In this document: positions 39,879-48,456 of the stretch, piece after piece
Numbering within the stretch: the first letter of the stretch is position 1
How the letters are laid out: each line of letters opens with the position of its first letter
Source of the DNA: Paraburkholderia sp. CNPSo 3272
Lineage (GTDB): Bacteria; Pseudomonadota; Gammaproteobacteria; Burkholderiales; Burkholderiaceae
DNA: 64,000 nucleotides
Direction: 5' to 3'
Assembly: GCF_024206495.1 (NCBI RefSeq)
Contig: NZ_JAMBPQ010000009.1
Span: 1 to 64,000 of the forward strand
Notes under the pieces: generated by a model
What the model was told of the DNA's origin: nothing
The model's input: the letters and a program-made list of their open reading frames with translations, nothing else
Database searches by the model: none
Translations under genes and position numbers: made by a program

Positions 39879-41156
39879 ATGAACGACAACGCGCTCAACC
39901 CCGACCCGCTGGCCACTTCGCGCACAGCGGCGGCAGCGGCCGAGGCCGCGCCCGTGCCTTGCCCCAGCGTCGAAACGCTCGACCGCATCCTGCCCGAGGA
40001 GCCGCTCCTCATGATGGGTGCGGGCCCCGTGCCGATTCCCGACGCCGTGGCCAAGGCCAACACCGTCGTCATCAATCACCTCGGCGACACCATGGCGCGC
40101 GTCATTCACCAGGTGAAGACGATGGCGCGCTACGTTTTCCAGACGCGCTCGAACTGGGTGCTCGGCGTGGCCGGCCCTGGCTCGGCGGCCATGGAAATGG
40201 CGATCTCGAACCTCGCGTGGCCGGGCACTCGCGTGCTCTCCATCGTCAACGGCTTCTTCAGCCAGCGCATGGCCGAAATGGCGGGCCGCGTGGGCGCCGA
40301 GGTCACCACGCTCGACGTGGCCGACCGCGAGATCGCCTCGCTCGAAGCCGTTGCGCAGGCCATCGAGCGCACGCGGCCGGCCGTCGTCACGATCGTGCAC
40401 GGCGAAACGTCCAATACGGTATGGAACCGCGAACTGAAGGAAATCGTGCAACTCGCGAAGGCCGCCGGCGCACTCGTGGTGGTGGACGCCGTCTGCACGC
40501 TGAGCACGATGCCGCTGGAAATGGACGCCTGGGGCATCGACGTCGTCATCACGGGCGGCCAGAAGGGCCTCTCGTCGATCCCTGGCGTTTCGCTGATTGC
40601 CTTCTCGGACGCCGCCTGGGAGCGCGTGCGTACACGCACCGCACCGAACACGCACTGGTGCCTCGACGCCATGCTCGCCGAAAACTTCTGGCACAACGCC
40701 GGATATCACTACACCGCGCCCGTTTCGGGCGTGCTGGCGCTGCACGAAGCGCTGCGTCTCGTGTGCACGGAAACGCTCGAAAAACGCTTTGCGCGCCACC
40801 TGCGCTGTTCGCTCGCGCTGCAAAGCGGTGTGAGCGCGCTGGGCCTCGCGCTTTATACGCCGACAACGTGCCGCCTGAATTCCGTGGTCGGCATCGGGCT
40901 GCCCGGGGGCGTCACCGCGCGCGAGGTGTGCAATCACATCTCGCAGCAATACCAGGTGGAGATTGCCGGATCGTTCGGTCTCCCGATCGTTCGCATCGGG
41001 CAGATGGGCGAGCAGTGCCGCGAGCACAACCTCTTTCGCACCGTACACGCGCTTGGCCGCACGATGAGCGATCTCGGCGTGAAGGTCGATCTGCCCACCG
41101 GGGTTGCCGCGCTCGAAGAGTCGCTTTCGGCTGGCTCGCGCGAAGCGCGGCGTTAA
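39879..41156 (+). CDS. Class V aminotransferase (alanine-glyoxylate aminotransferase-like)
   Basis: A 425-residue PLP enzyme of fold type I. The family opening LLMMGAGPVPIPDAV, the ring-stacking region GVAGPGSAAMEMAI, the aspartate in VVVDAVCTLSTMP and the PLP lysine Lys229 in TGGQKGLSS are present. Alanine-glyoxylate, serine-pyruvate and pyridoxamine-pyruvate aminotransferases share these blocks, so the substrate pair is open. The N-terminal 35 residues are alanine-rich and poorly structured. It is transcribed alone and is convergent with the methyltransferase gene. Confidence 0.8.
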   Translation: MNDNALNPDPLATSRTAAAAAEAAPVPCPSVETLDRILPEEPLLMMGAGPVPIPDAVAKANTVVINHLGDTMARVIHQVKTMARYVFQTRSNWVLGVAGPGSAAMEMAISNLAWPGTRVLSIVNGFFSQRMAEMAGRVGAEVTTLDVADREIASLEAVAQAIERTRPAVVTIVHGETSNTVWNRELKEIVQLAKAAGALVVVDAVCTLSTMPLEMDAWGIDVVITGGQKGLSSIPGVSLIAFSDAAWERVRTRTAPNTHWCLDAMLAENFWHNAGYHYTAPVSGVLALHEALRLVCTETLEKRFARHLRCSLALQSGVSALGLALYTPTTCRLNSVVGIGLPGGVTAREVCNHISQQYQVEIAGSFGLPIVRIGQMGEQCREHNLFRTVHALGRTMSDLGVKVDLPTGVAALEESLSAGSREARR

Positions 41157-41188
41157 GCGCTTTCCGCGCCACGCGGCCGCTCAACCCC

Positions 41189-41947
41189 TCAAACGCGCCG
41201 TGCGCGCACGCAGATGAACGCCGGGGCCTGCGCCAGTTCCGCGTGCAGCGCCGGCGACACCGCCTTCATTTCCGGTTGTGGCATGGGCTCGAGCACGCGG
41301 TCGATGGCCCAGCCCGCTTCCATGAGCGCGTTGAAGATATCGCCAAGCGGGCGCCTGAACGCCTCCACCCACGGCTTCGGCTCGCCGAAGCCGCCCCAAT
41401 GCAGGCCGAATCGCGTCGTCTCGAAGTAGGTGCGCGAACCGCGCGTGCGCGTGTCGATCCAGTCGCGCATGGGATGGGACATCGAAAACACCAGCAGCGC
41501 GCCGGGGCGCGCCACGCGGTGAAACTCCTGAAACGTCGGCGCGAGGTGCTCGACGTAGTCGAGGGCCAGCGAGCACACGATGCGGTCGACCGAGGCATTC
41601 GCGAGCCAGTCGAGCGGCCCCCCAAGGTCGCCCTGCGCGATGTCGACCGCGAGGCCCGCGCAACGCGACTTCGCCAGTTCGACCATCGCGGGCGTGACGT
41701 CGAAGGCCTGCACGCGCGCGCCCTCGCCCGCCAGTTCCGCGCTCACGATGCCGGGCCCACAGCCCGCGTCGAGCACGTCGAGCCCCGCCACCGCGCCTAG
41801 CAGCGAGCGCGTGGCGGGCCGCTCGTAGAGCGCGTTGTGCGGCTTGACGGGCGCCCGCTCCGCGTAACGGTCGGCGAATTGTGTGTAGCTGGCGCGGCCG
41901 GGGAGTTCGGTGGACGTTGCAATGGGATTCTTTTCGTCGGTGGACAT
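41189..41947 (-). CDS. SAM-dependent class I methyltransferase
   Basis: A 252-residue cytoplasmic methyltransferase. Motif I is VLDAGCGPGIVSAEL, the acidic residue at the end of the next strand is in VQAFDVTPAMVELA, and motif II-like DRIVCSLALDYVEHL follows. This is a Methyltransf_11-type protein with no recognisable substrate signature. The ATG at 41947 gives the usual N-terminal length, although its ribosome-binding site is poor; an ATG at 41986 is also in frame. It diverges from the HAD hydrolase gene. Confidence 0.78.
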   Translation of the reverse strand: MSTDEKNPIATSTELPGRASYTQFADRYAERAPVKPHNALYERPATRSLLGAVAGLDVLDAGCGPGIVSAELAGEGARVQAFDVTPAMVELAKSRCAGLAVDIAQGDLGGPLDWLANASVDRIVCSLALDYVEHLAPTFQEFHRVARPGALLVFSMSHPMRDWIDTRTRGSRTYFETTRFGLHWGGFGEPKPWVEAFRRPLGDIFNALMEAGWAIDRVLEPMPQPEMKAVSPALHAELAQAPAFICVRARRV

Positions 41948-42171
41948 GAGAGCGGTTGGGTGACGATTGGGTACGCTATTGTCCATCGTTTCGCACGGCC
42001 CGACCAACGCAGCGCCCTGCACAGTGGGCCGCCCCGGGGCGGCCGCTGCGACTTGCCCGCGAAAACCCCACGCAAACGCGACCGCGGTTATCATCGCGCT
42101 CTTGCGTGCGCGATCCCGATGCGCGCCGCATGACGCAACCTCAGGCAACCCAAAGCAAACCCAAACGCACG

Positions 42172-42873
42172 ATGTCCCCCATCCCCTTCGACGCCGTCCT
42201 CTTCGACTGCGACGGCGTGCTCGTCGACTCGGAACGCATTACGCACGTGGTGCTCACGCAGATGCTGGGCGAACTCGGCTGGACGCTCACGGTGGACGAA
42301 GCCATGGGCATCTTCGTCGGCAAGGCCGTGAAAGACGAAGCCGCGCGCATCGAGGCGCATACGGGCTTCGCGATTACCGACGCCTGGCTCGAAGGCTTCC
42401 GCGCGCGCCGCAACGAAGCACTGGAGCGCGATCTCGTCGAGATTCCCGGCGCGCCCGCGGCCGTGCGCGCGGTGTACGCGGCCATGAACGGGCGCATCGC
42501 CGTCGCGTCGGGTGCGGACCGGCGCAAGGTGGAGTTGCAGCTGCGCAAGGTGAACCTGCTCGACTGCTTCGAAGGGCATATCTACAGCGGCCACGAAACG
42601 CCGCGCAGCAAGCCGCATCCCGATGTCTACCTCGCGGCGGCGGCCGGTCTCGGCGTGGACCCCGCCCGCTGCGCCGTGATCGAGGACACGGTCACGGGCG
42701 CGCGCGCCGGCCTCACCGCGGGCGCCACCGTGTTCGGCTACAGCCCGCCCGAGCCCGGCCACAGCAGCGCGCAGGCGCTGCTCGAGGCGGGCGTCGCGCA
42801 CGTATTCACCGACATGGTGCAGCTACACGGGCTGCTGTCCCGCTGGTCAAACACCCGCTGGTCAAATAGTTAA
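42172..42873 (+). CDS. HAD-superfamily phosphatase (beta-phosphoglucomutase/phosphoglycolate phosphatase type)
   Basis: A 233-residue HAD hydrolase. Motif I is FDCDGVLVDSE, motif II the serine in AVASGAD, motif III the lysine in RSKPHPDVYL and motif IV the acidic pair in VIEDTVTGARAG. The helical cap between motifs I and II is of subfamily I. Substrate may be a small sugar or organic phosphate. ATG 42172 gives the normal short N-terminus; an ATG at 42130 would add 14 residues. The C-terminus carries a small repeat (SRWSNTRWSNS). Confidence 0.8.
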   Translation: MSPIPFDAVLFDCDGVLVDSERITHVVLTQMLGELGWTLTVDEAMGIFVGKAVKDEAARIEAHTGFAITDAWLEGFRARRNEALERDLVEIPGAPAAVRAVYAAMNGRIAVASGADRRKVELQLRKVNLLDCFEGHIYSGHETPRSKPHPDVYLAAAAGLGVDPARCAVIEDTVTGARAGLTAGATVFGYSPPEPGHSSAQALLEAGVAHVFTDMVQLHGLLSRWSNTRWSNS

Positions 42874-43006
42874 GCGCGTATAAAACAACGCCAAAAGAGC
42901 CGCACGCCGCGCGCACTGTTGGCCGTACGCATCACCGCGCATCAGATAGAAAGCAGGCCGCCGACGAGTCGCATACCATCCGATTCGTGGCGCTGCGAAA
43001 GAAAAA

Positions 43007-43046
43007 GATAGTTTGCTATCGAATCGCTTTGGGCTATGATCCGCCG
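43007..43046 (+). promoter_or_regulatory. Promoter with overlapping palindrome ahead of marR
   Basis: A -35-like TTGCTA (43013-43018) and a -10-like TATGAT (43035-43040) are 16 bp apart. The inverted repeat GATAG-TTTG-CTATC (43007-43020) covers the -35 box, as expected for autorepression by a MarR protein. The predicted start of transcription, about seven bases after the -10, falls on the marR ATG at 43047, so the mRNA may be leaderless. No Shine-Dalgarno site is visible. Confidence 0.55.
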
Positions 43047-43511
43047 ATGTCGAATCTTCATATTTTACGCCTTGCGGTCAGCAGCACGCTCGTGGTGGCG
43101 GCACGCAAATGGCGGCGTACGACGCACGGCGCCCTTACCGCATACAACGTCTCCGAGGCATGCGCCGCGCCGCTGCTCACCGCCGGGCGCCTTGGCGAAG
43201 CCGTGCGCCAGGTGACGCTTGCGGAGCACGTGGGCATAGAAGGTCCTTCGCTCGTGCGCCTGCTCGACCAGCTCTGCGCCGCCGGCCTCGTGCGCCGCGA
43301 CGAAGACCCCGACGACCGCCGCGCAAAAACGATCTCGCTCACGAGCGAAGGCCGCGCCGTGACCGAGCGCATGGAGGACGAGCTGCGCGCGCTGCGCGCC
43401 CGCGTGCTCAAGGGCGTGAGCCGCGCCGACCTCGAAGCGACGCTGCGCGTGCTCAACGCGTTCAATGCAGTTCCCCCCGCAGACCAGGCTGACCGGCCCT
43501 TACACGACTGA
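43047..43511 (+). CDS. MarR-family transcriptional regulator
   Basis: A 154-residue winged-helix repressor. The recognition region is TLAEHVGIEGPSLVRLLDQL and the wing RRDEDPDDRRAKTISLTSEG is typical of MarR. It most likely represses itself and the efflux genes that follow, beginning 17 bases after its stop, and releases DNA when an efflux substrate binds. The ligand is unknown. No ribosome-binding site precedes the ATG, which fits the promoter placed directly upstream. Confidence 0.85.
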   Translation: MSNLHILRLAVSSTLVVAARKWRRTTHGALTAYNVSEACAAPLLTAGRLGEAVRQVTLAEHVGIEGPSLVRLLDQLCAAGLVRRDEDPDDRRAKTISLTSEGRAVTERMEDELRALRARVLKGVSRADLEATLRVLNAFNAVPPADQADRPLHD

Positions 43512-43528
43512 AAGCAGAAAGCGGACTC

Positions 43529-45667
43529 ATGACCTACCCCTCCATCCGCGACTGGCTCTTTTCGGTCAAGACCTTCGCCGCGTCGATGCTGGCGCTTTAT
43601 ATCGCGCTCAAATTTCAGCTACCGCGCCCCTATTGGGCGATGGCCAGCGTATACATCGTCTCGAACCCGTTCGTGGGCGCCACGCGCTCCAAGGCGCTGT
43701 ACCGCGCGCTCGGCACCGCGCTCGGCGCGGCCGCCGCCGTCGCGCTCGTGCCGCCCTTCGTCGAAACGCCGCTGCTCTTCAGCGCGATCGTCGCGACCTG
43801 GACGGGAACGCTGCTCTATCTGGCGATCTCCGACCGCACCGCGCGCAGTTACGTCTTCATGCTCGCGGGCTATACGATGCCGCTCATCGCGCTGCCCACC
43901 GTAACCGATCCCACCACGGTGTTCGACGTGGCGATCGCACGCACGCAGGAAATTACGGTCGGCATCATTTGCGCGAGCGTGGTGGGCAGCAATATCCTGC
44001 CTAGCCGCCTTGCGCCCACGCTAATCGAGCGCGCCGACGCATGGTTCCGCGACGCCGCCTGGTACGGCAGCGAAACGCTCTCGGGCCATATTGCGGGCAA
44101 GGCGCTTTCGGCCTGCCGTCAACGTCTGGCCGCCACGGTCAACCAGCTCGAATTCCTGCTGAGCCAGTTGAGCTACGACCACACGCACCCCGAGATCCTC
44201 GAGCGCGCCGAGTCGCTGCGCGGGCGCATGCAGCTCTTTCTGCCGATGATCTCCGCGCTCGCCGACCCGCTGGTCGCGCTGCGCCGCGATTTGCACGTGT
44301 GGCCGGAGGGCCTCGACAGCCTGCTCGCCGACGCGGCGCGCTGGTTCGACGAGCCGCTGGCCACGCGCGCCGCGGAGATGCACGACGACGTGGGCGACCC
44401 GACCGCGGAAAGCCTGCGCAAGCGCATCGCGACGCTGCAGCCCGCGCGCGACGCGCTCTCGAGCTGGGAAGGCGCGCTGCTCTCGAACGCGCTCTGGCGG
44501 CTCGGTCAGGTGATCGACGTGTGGCAGGACTGCCGCGCGCTGCGCGCGCTCATCGCGCACGAAGCGAAAATCGGCTCGTGGCGGCCGCGCTATCGTCACT
44601 GGCGCCTTGGGGGCACCGAACGCTTCTACGATCGCGGCCTCATGCTGTTCTCGTGCCTCGTGCCGGTGAGCGCGATTCTCGTCGCCTGCTGGCTATGGGT
44701 CAGCTCGGGCTGGCACGACGGCGCGGGCGCGGTGACGCTCGCGGCCGTGGCCTGCTGCTTTTTTGCGGCATCCGACGAGCCCGCGCCGCTGGTGTTCCGC
44801 TTCTTCCTCGCCACCGCGGCGAGCGTGGTTTTCGCGGGCCTTTATCTGTTCGTCGCGCTGCCCAAGGTGCACGACTTCGCGATGCTCGTGCTGCTGTTCG
44901 CGGGCCCGTTCATCCTGATCGGCACGCTGATTCCGCGCCCGGCCTTCAACATGGTGACGATGCTCGTGGCCGTGAACACGGCCACCTTCATCAGCGTGCA
45001 GAGTGCTTACGAGTCGGACTTCTTCGTCTTCCTGAACAGCAATATTGCCGGCGTGGCGGGCCTGCTGTTCGCCTACCTGTGGACGCGCGTCACGCGCCCC
45101 TTCGGCGCCGAACTCGCGGCGCGGCGCCTGCTGCGCTCGAGCTGGAGCGATGTCGCGCTCTCGGCGTCGCCGACGCCTATCGCGGACCAGCGCAATCTCA
45201 CCTCGCGTATGGTCGATCGCCTCATGCAGCTCATTCCGCGTCTTGCGGCTACCGACGAGCACCGCCATCCGTCGATCGAGAGCTTCCGCGACCTGCGCAT
45301 CGCGCTCAATTCGCTCGATTTGCGCCGCTCGCGCCACAAGCTCGATGGCGACGTGCCCGACGCGATCGACCGAGTGCTCGCGGGCGTCAGCGACCACTAT
45401 GCGCGCTGTGCGCGTGCGAGCGAGCGCCAGGACGCCCCGTCCGCCCTGCTCTCCAGCATCGACGACGCCATGCGCCGCGTAGCGGCACGCGCGCGCGCGC
45501 AACTGCCGCCCGCCACGCTTGCCGACGCCGATGCCCAGCCCGCGCCGCGCGCGCTCGTCTCGCAGCGCTGGCTACGCGACACGCTGCACGCGCTCGTGGG
45601 CCTGCGCATCGCGCTCTATCCGGCCCTTGCGGCGCAATCGCCTTCGAACCCGGAGGCCACGGCATGA
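43529..45667 (+). CDS. FUSC-family inner-membrane efflux protein (AaeB-like)
   Basis: A 712-residue protein with two sets of membrane helices (about residues 15-155 and 365-510) separated and followed by soluble helical domains, the layout of FUSC/AaeB aromatic-acid exporters. WAMASVYIVSNPFVGATRSKALYRALGT is a family block (GATRSKALYR at its core). It should export small molecules such as hydroxylated aromatic acids, together with the adaptor and outer-membrane protein encoded next. Substrate is inferred from the family only. Confidence 0.85.
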   Translation: MTYPSIRDWLFSVKTFAASMLALYIALKFQLPRPYWAMASVYIVSNPFVGATRSKALYRALGTALGAAAAVALVPPFVETPLLFSAIVATWTGTLLYLAISDRTARSYVFMLAGYTMPLIALPTVTDPTTVFDVAIARTQEITVGIICASVVGSNILPSRLAPTLIERADAWFRDAAWYGSETLSGHIAGKALSACRQRLAATVNQLEFLLSQLSYDHTHPEILERAESLRGRMQLFLPMISALADPLVALRRDLHVWPEGLDSLLADAARWFDEPLATRAAEMHDDVGDPTAESLRKRIATLQPARDALSSWEGALLSNALWRLGQVIDVWQDCRALRALIAHEAKIGSWRPRYRHWRLGGTERFYDRGLMLFSCLVPVSAILVACWLWVSSGWHDGAGAVTLAAVACCFFAASDEPAPLVFRFFLATAASVVFAGLYLFVALPKVHDFAMLVLLFAGPFILIGTLIPRPAFNMVTMLVAVNTATFISVQSAYESDFFVFLNSNIAGVAGLLFAYLWTRVTRPFGAELAARRLLRSSWSDVALSASPTPIADQRNLTSRMVDRLMQLIPRLAATDEHRHPSIESFRDLRIALNSLDLRRSRHKLDGDVPDAIDRVLAGVSDHYARCARASERQDAPSALLSSIDDAMRRVAARARAQLPPATLADADAQPAPRALVSQRWLRDTLHALVGLRIALYPALAAQSPSNPEATA

Positions 45668-45704
45668 GCGCGCGTCTTTCTCATCCTTTTCCGAAACCCG
45701 CATC

Positions 45705-45914
45705 ATGATCGGCGAAATCGATATCTTTGGCGTGTTCGTGCCCGCCGTGCTCGTGCTGATGCTGATCGCGTACCTCATCAATGTCGTGATCGGCAAGGTG
45801 CTCACGCGCGTCGGCTTTTACCGGCTCGTGTGGCATCGTTCCATTTTCGATCTCGGCATCTATGTCTTTGTGCTGGCTGCCGTCATCATCGTGTCGCATC
45901 GCTTCGTGAATTAA
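45705..45914 (+). CDS. DUF1656 small membrane protein of an efflux operon (AaeX-like)
   Basis: A 69-residue protein with two hydrophobic helices (FVPAVLVLMLIAYLINVVI and LGIYVFVLAAVIIVS). It is the small DUF1656 component that accompanies FUSC pumps, like AaeX. It begins 37 bases after the FUSC gene and its stop is followed by the adaptor GTG after one base. Its role in the pump is not established. Confidence 0.85.
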   Translation: MIGEIDIFGVFVPAVLVLMLIAYLINVVIGKVLTRVGFYRLVWHRSIFDLGIYVFVLAAVIIVSHRFVN

Positions 45915-45915
45915 C

Positions 45916-46902
45916 GTGAACGTGAAAAAAACCTGGTTCTCCGCAGGACAGATCCTGCTGACGCTCATCGTCGTCGTCGTCGCCGCTCTCGTGCTGTGGC
46001 GCATCGTCAACTACTACATGTTCTCGCCGTGGACACGCGACGGCCGCGTGCGCGCCGACGTGATCCAGGTCGCGCCCGACGTGGGCGGCCTCATCACCCG
46101 CGTCGACGTCGTCGACAACCAGCAGGTCAAGCAAGGCCAGGTGCTGTTCGTGATCGACCAGGCGCGCTACTCGCTCGCACTGCGCCTCGCGCAGGCCACG
46201 CTCGAGCAGCGCAAGGCCACGCTCGCCCAGGCGAAGCGCGAATACGCGCGCAATATCGGGCTCGGCAATCTCGTGGCGGCGGAAACGCTGGAGGAAAGCC
46301 GCACGCGCGTCGATCAGGGCGAAGCCGCGGCCGCCGACGCCCAGGTCCAGGTCGACACCGCCAGGCTCAATCTTCAGCGCACGACGATCGTGAGCCCCGT
46401 GGACGGCTATTTGAACGACCGCGCGCCGCGTGTTGGCGAGTACGTGACGGCCGGCCGCGCGGTGGTCGCCGTCGTGGACATGCATTCGTTCCGCGTGGAT
46501 GGCTACTTCGAGGAAACGCGCCTGCACGGCATTCAGATCGGCCAACCCGTGGAGATCACGGTGATGGGCGAGACGCGCCCGCTGCGTGGTCATGTGCAAA
46601 GCATCGTGGCGGCGATCGAGGACCGCGACCGCCAGGCGGCGCCCAACCTGCTGCCCAACGTGAATCCGGCGTTCAGCTGGGTGCGTCTCGCGCAGCGTAT
46701 TCCGGTGCGCGTGGCGCTCGACGAAGTGCCCGCCGATTTCCGCATGATCGCGGGGCGAACGGCAACCGTGGCCGTGCGCACGGAAGCGAACAACGACCGC
46801 CAGGCCGCCCACGCGAACAACGCAAGCGGCGCCGTCGCTTCGCAGCCCGCCATGAATGCGAGCGCCCCCGCCGCTTCCCAGGCTGCCGGAGCGTCGCAAT
46901 GA
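45916..46902 (+). CDS. HlyD/EmrA-type periplasmic adaptor protein (AaeA-like)
   Basis: A 328-residue membrane-fusion protein with one N-terminal membrane helix (LLTLIVVVVAALVLW). The split lipoyl domain is seen in VIQVAPDVGGLITRVDVVDNQ and TIVSPVDGYLNDRAPRVGEYV, with a helical hairpin between. It links the FUSC protein to the outer-membrane channel. The chosen start is GTG 45916, one base after the DUF1656 stop; GTG 45922 is also possible. The tail is alanine-rich and probably disordered. Confidence 0.87.
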   Translation: MNVKKTWFSAGQILLTLIVVVVAALVLWRIVNYYMFSPWTRDGRVRADVIQVAPDVGGLITRVDVVDNQQVKQGQVLFVIDQARYSLALRLAQATLEQRKATLAQAKREYARNIGLGNLVAAETLEESRTRVDQGEAAAADAQVQVDTARLNLQRTTIVSPVDGYLNDRAPRVGEYVTAGRAVVAVVDMHSFRVDGYFEETRLHGIQIGQPVEITVMGETRPLRGHVQSIVAAIEDRDRQAAPNLLPNVNPAFSWVRLAQRIPVRVALDEVPADFRMIAGRTATVAVRTEANNDRQAAHANNASGAVASQPAMNASAPAASQAAGASQ

Positions 46903-48443
46903 CACGCCGTAGTCTCTGGCGCCGCCGCCTCTCGCCCAACGTCTGGCCCAACCTCGCGCTCGCGCCGCTCACGCTCGCGCTGGGCGCGTGCATCACGCTC
47001 GGTCCCAACTATCACGTGCCGCAGGAAGCCGCGGTCAATGCGCCGCTCGCGCAAGGGCCGATCGACGGCGCGGACCATGCGCCCGTCTCGCAACTAGGCG
47101 TGCCCGCCAACTGGTGGCAGCTTTACGACGACCCCACGCTCAACGAACTCGTGCAGGAAGCGCTGAAGTCGAACACGGACCTGCGCGTGGCGGCTGCGAA
47201 CCTCGCGCGCTCGCGTGCGGCGGTCGACGTCGCCAACGCGCAGGGCGGCTTCTCGGGCAACGCGCATGCCACCGCCGAGCGCGCGCAGGTATCGGGCGAG
47301 CAGTACCTCCTGTTCGAAAAGGTGCCTGTCGCGACGCTGGGCGACCTCGGCGTCAACATCTCGTATGAATTCGACCTGTTCGGCAAGCTCCGGCGCGGCG
47401 TGGAAGCCGCGCGCGCCGACGACGCAGCCGTGGAAGCCGCGGCCGACCTCGCGCGCATCACCGTGGTCGCCAACGTGGCGCAGGCTTACGTGGAATCGTG
47501 CTCGGCCGCCGAGGAACTGGAGATCGCGCAGGAATCGCTCAAGCTGCAGAACGAGCGCGTGGCGCTCACCAAGCGCCTGCGCGACGCGGGCCGCGGCAAC
47601 CAGCCCGACGTGACGCGCGGGCAGACCCAGGCCAATACGATCGCCGCCGATATCCCGCGCTTCGAGGGACGCCGCCGCGTGGCCCAGTATCAGCTCGCCA
47701 TGCTGCTCGCGCGCGCCCCCAAGGACCTGCCGCCCGCCGCGCTCGCGTGCAAACGCCTGCCCAGGCTCAAGCAGCCGATTCCCGTCGGCGACGGCGCCGC
47801 GCTCCTCAAGCGCCGCCCCGACGTGCGCGAGGCGGAACGCCAGCTAGCGGCATCGACGGCGCGCATCGGTGTGGCGATCGCCGAGATGTACCCCGACGTC
47901 ACGTTCGGCGCGGGCGTGGGCACAGTCGGCCTGACGAGCGATCTGTTCACCCCTGCGACCAATGCCTGGTCATTCGGACCCCTGATCAGCTGGACCTTCC
48001 CGGTCAACGGCCAGCGCGACCGCGTGCGCGCCGCGGAGGCTGCCACGGGCGGCGCGCTCGCGCACTTCGACGGCGTGGTGCTCAACGCGCTGCGCGAAAC
48101 GCAGTCGAGCCTCGCGACCTACGCCGCCGACGACCAGCGCGCCGATGCACTGCGCACGGCCTATACGTCGGCGCAGCAGTCGGCGGACGAAACGCATCGT
48201 CTCTATGCGGCGGGCCGCGAACCCTTCCTCTCCGACCTCGACGCCACGCGCACGCTCACCAGTGTGCACGCACAGGTCGCCGCGGCAGAAGGCGAAGTCG
48301 CGCTCGACCAGGTGCGGTTGTTCCTCGCGCTCGGCGGCGGCTGGGAGGGCAATCAGCAAACGCTGCAGCAGCAGGGGGCGCAAGGCACGCAACCGGCTTC
48401 AGCAGCACCGGCGGCAACCGCCGCGACTGCGCCCGCGAACTAA
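46899..48443 (+). CDS. NodT/OprM-type outer-membrane efflux lipoprotein
   Basis: A 514-residue outer-membrane factor. A signal peptide ends in the lipobox LGAC, followed by the conserved GPNYHVPQ. Two repeated OEP domains carry matching blocks (WWQLYDDPTLNELVQEAL; LLKRRPDVREAERQLAA). It forms the outer channel of the MarR-controlled pump. The ATG overlaps the adaptor stop by four bases. The C-terminus is a glutamine/alanine-rich tail. Confidence 0.88.
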   Translation: MTRRSLWRRRLSPNVWPNLALAPLTLALGACITLGPNYHVPQEAAVNAPLAQGPIDGADHAPVSQLGVPANWWQLYDDPTLNELVQEALKSNTDLRVAAANLARSRAAVDVANAQGGFSGNAHATAERAQVSGEQYLLFEKVPVATLGDLGVNISYEFDLFGKLRRGVEAARADDAAVEAAADLARITVVANVAQAYVESCSAAEELEIAQESLKLQNERVALTKRLRDAGRGNQPDVTRGQTQANTIAADIPRFEGRRRVAQYQLAMLLARAPKDLPPAALACKRLPRLKQPIPVGDGAALLKRRPDVREAERQLAASTARIGVAIAEMYPDVTFGAGVGTVGLTSDLFTPATNAWSFGPLISWTFPVNGQRDRVRAAEAATGGALAHFDGVVLNALRETQSSLATYAADDQRADALRTAYTSAQQSADETHRLYAAGREPFLSDLDATRTLTSVHAQVAAAEGEVALDQVRLFLALGGGWEGNQQTLQQQGAQGTQPASAAPAATAATAPAN

Positions 48444-48456
48444 GCTCGCCTCTCCC

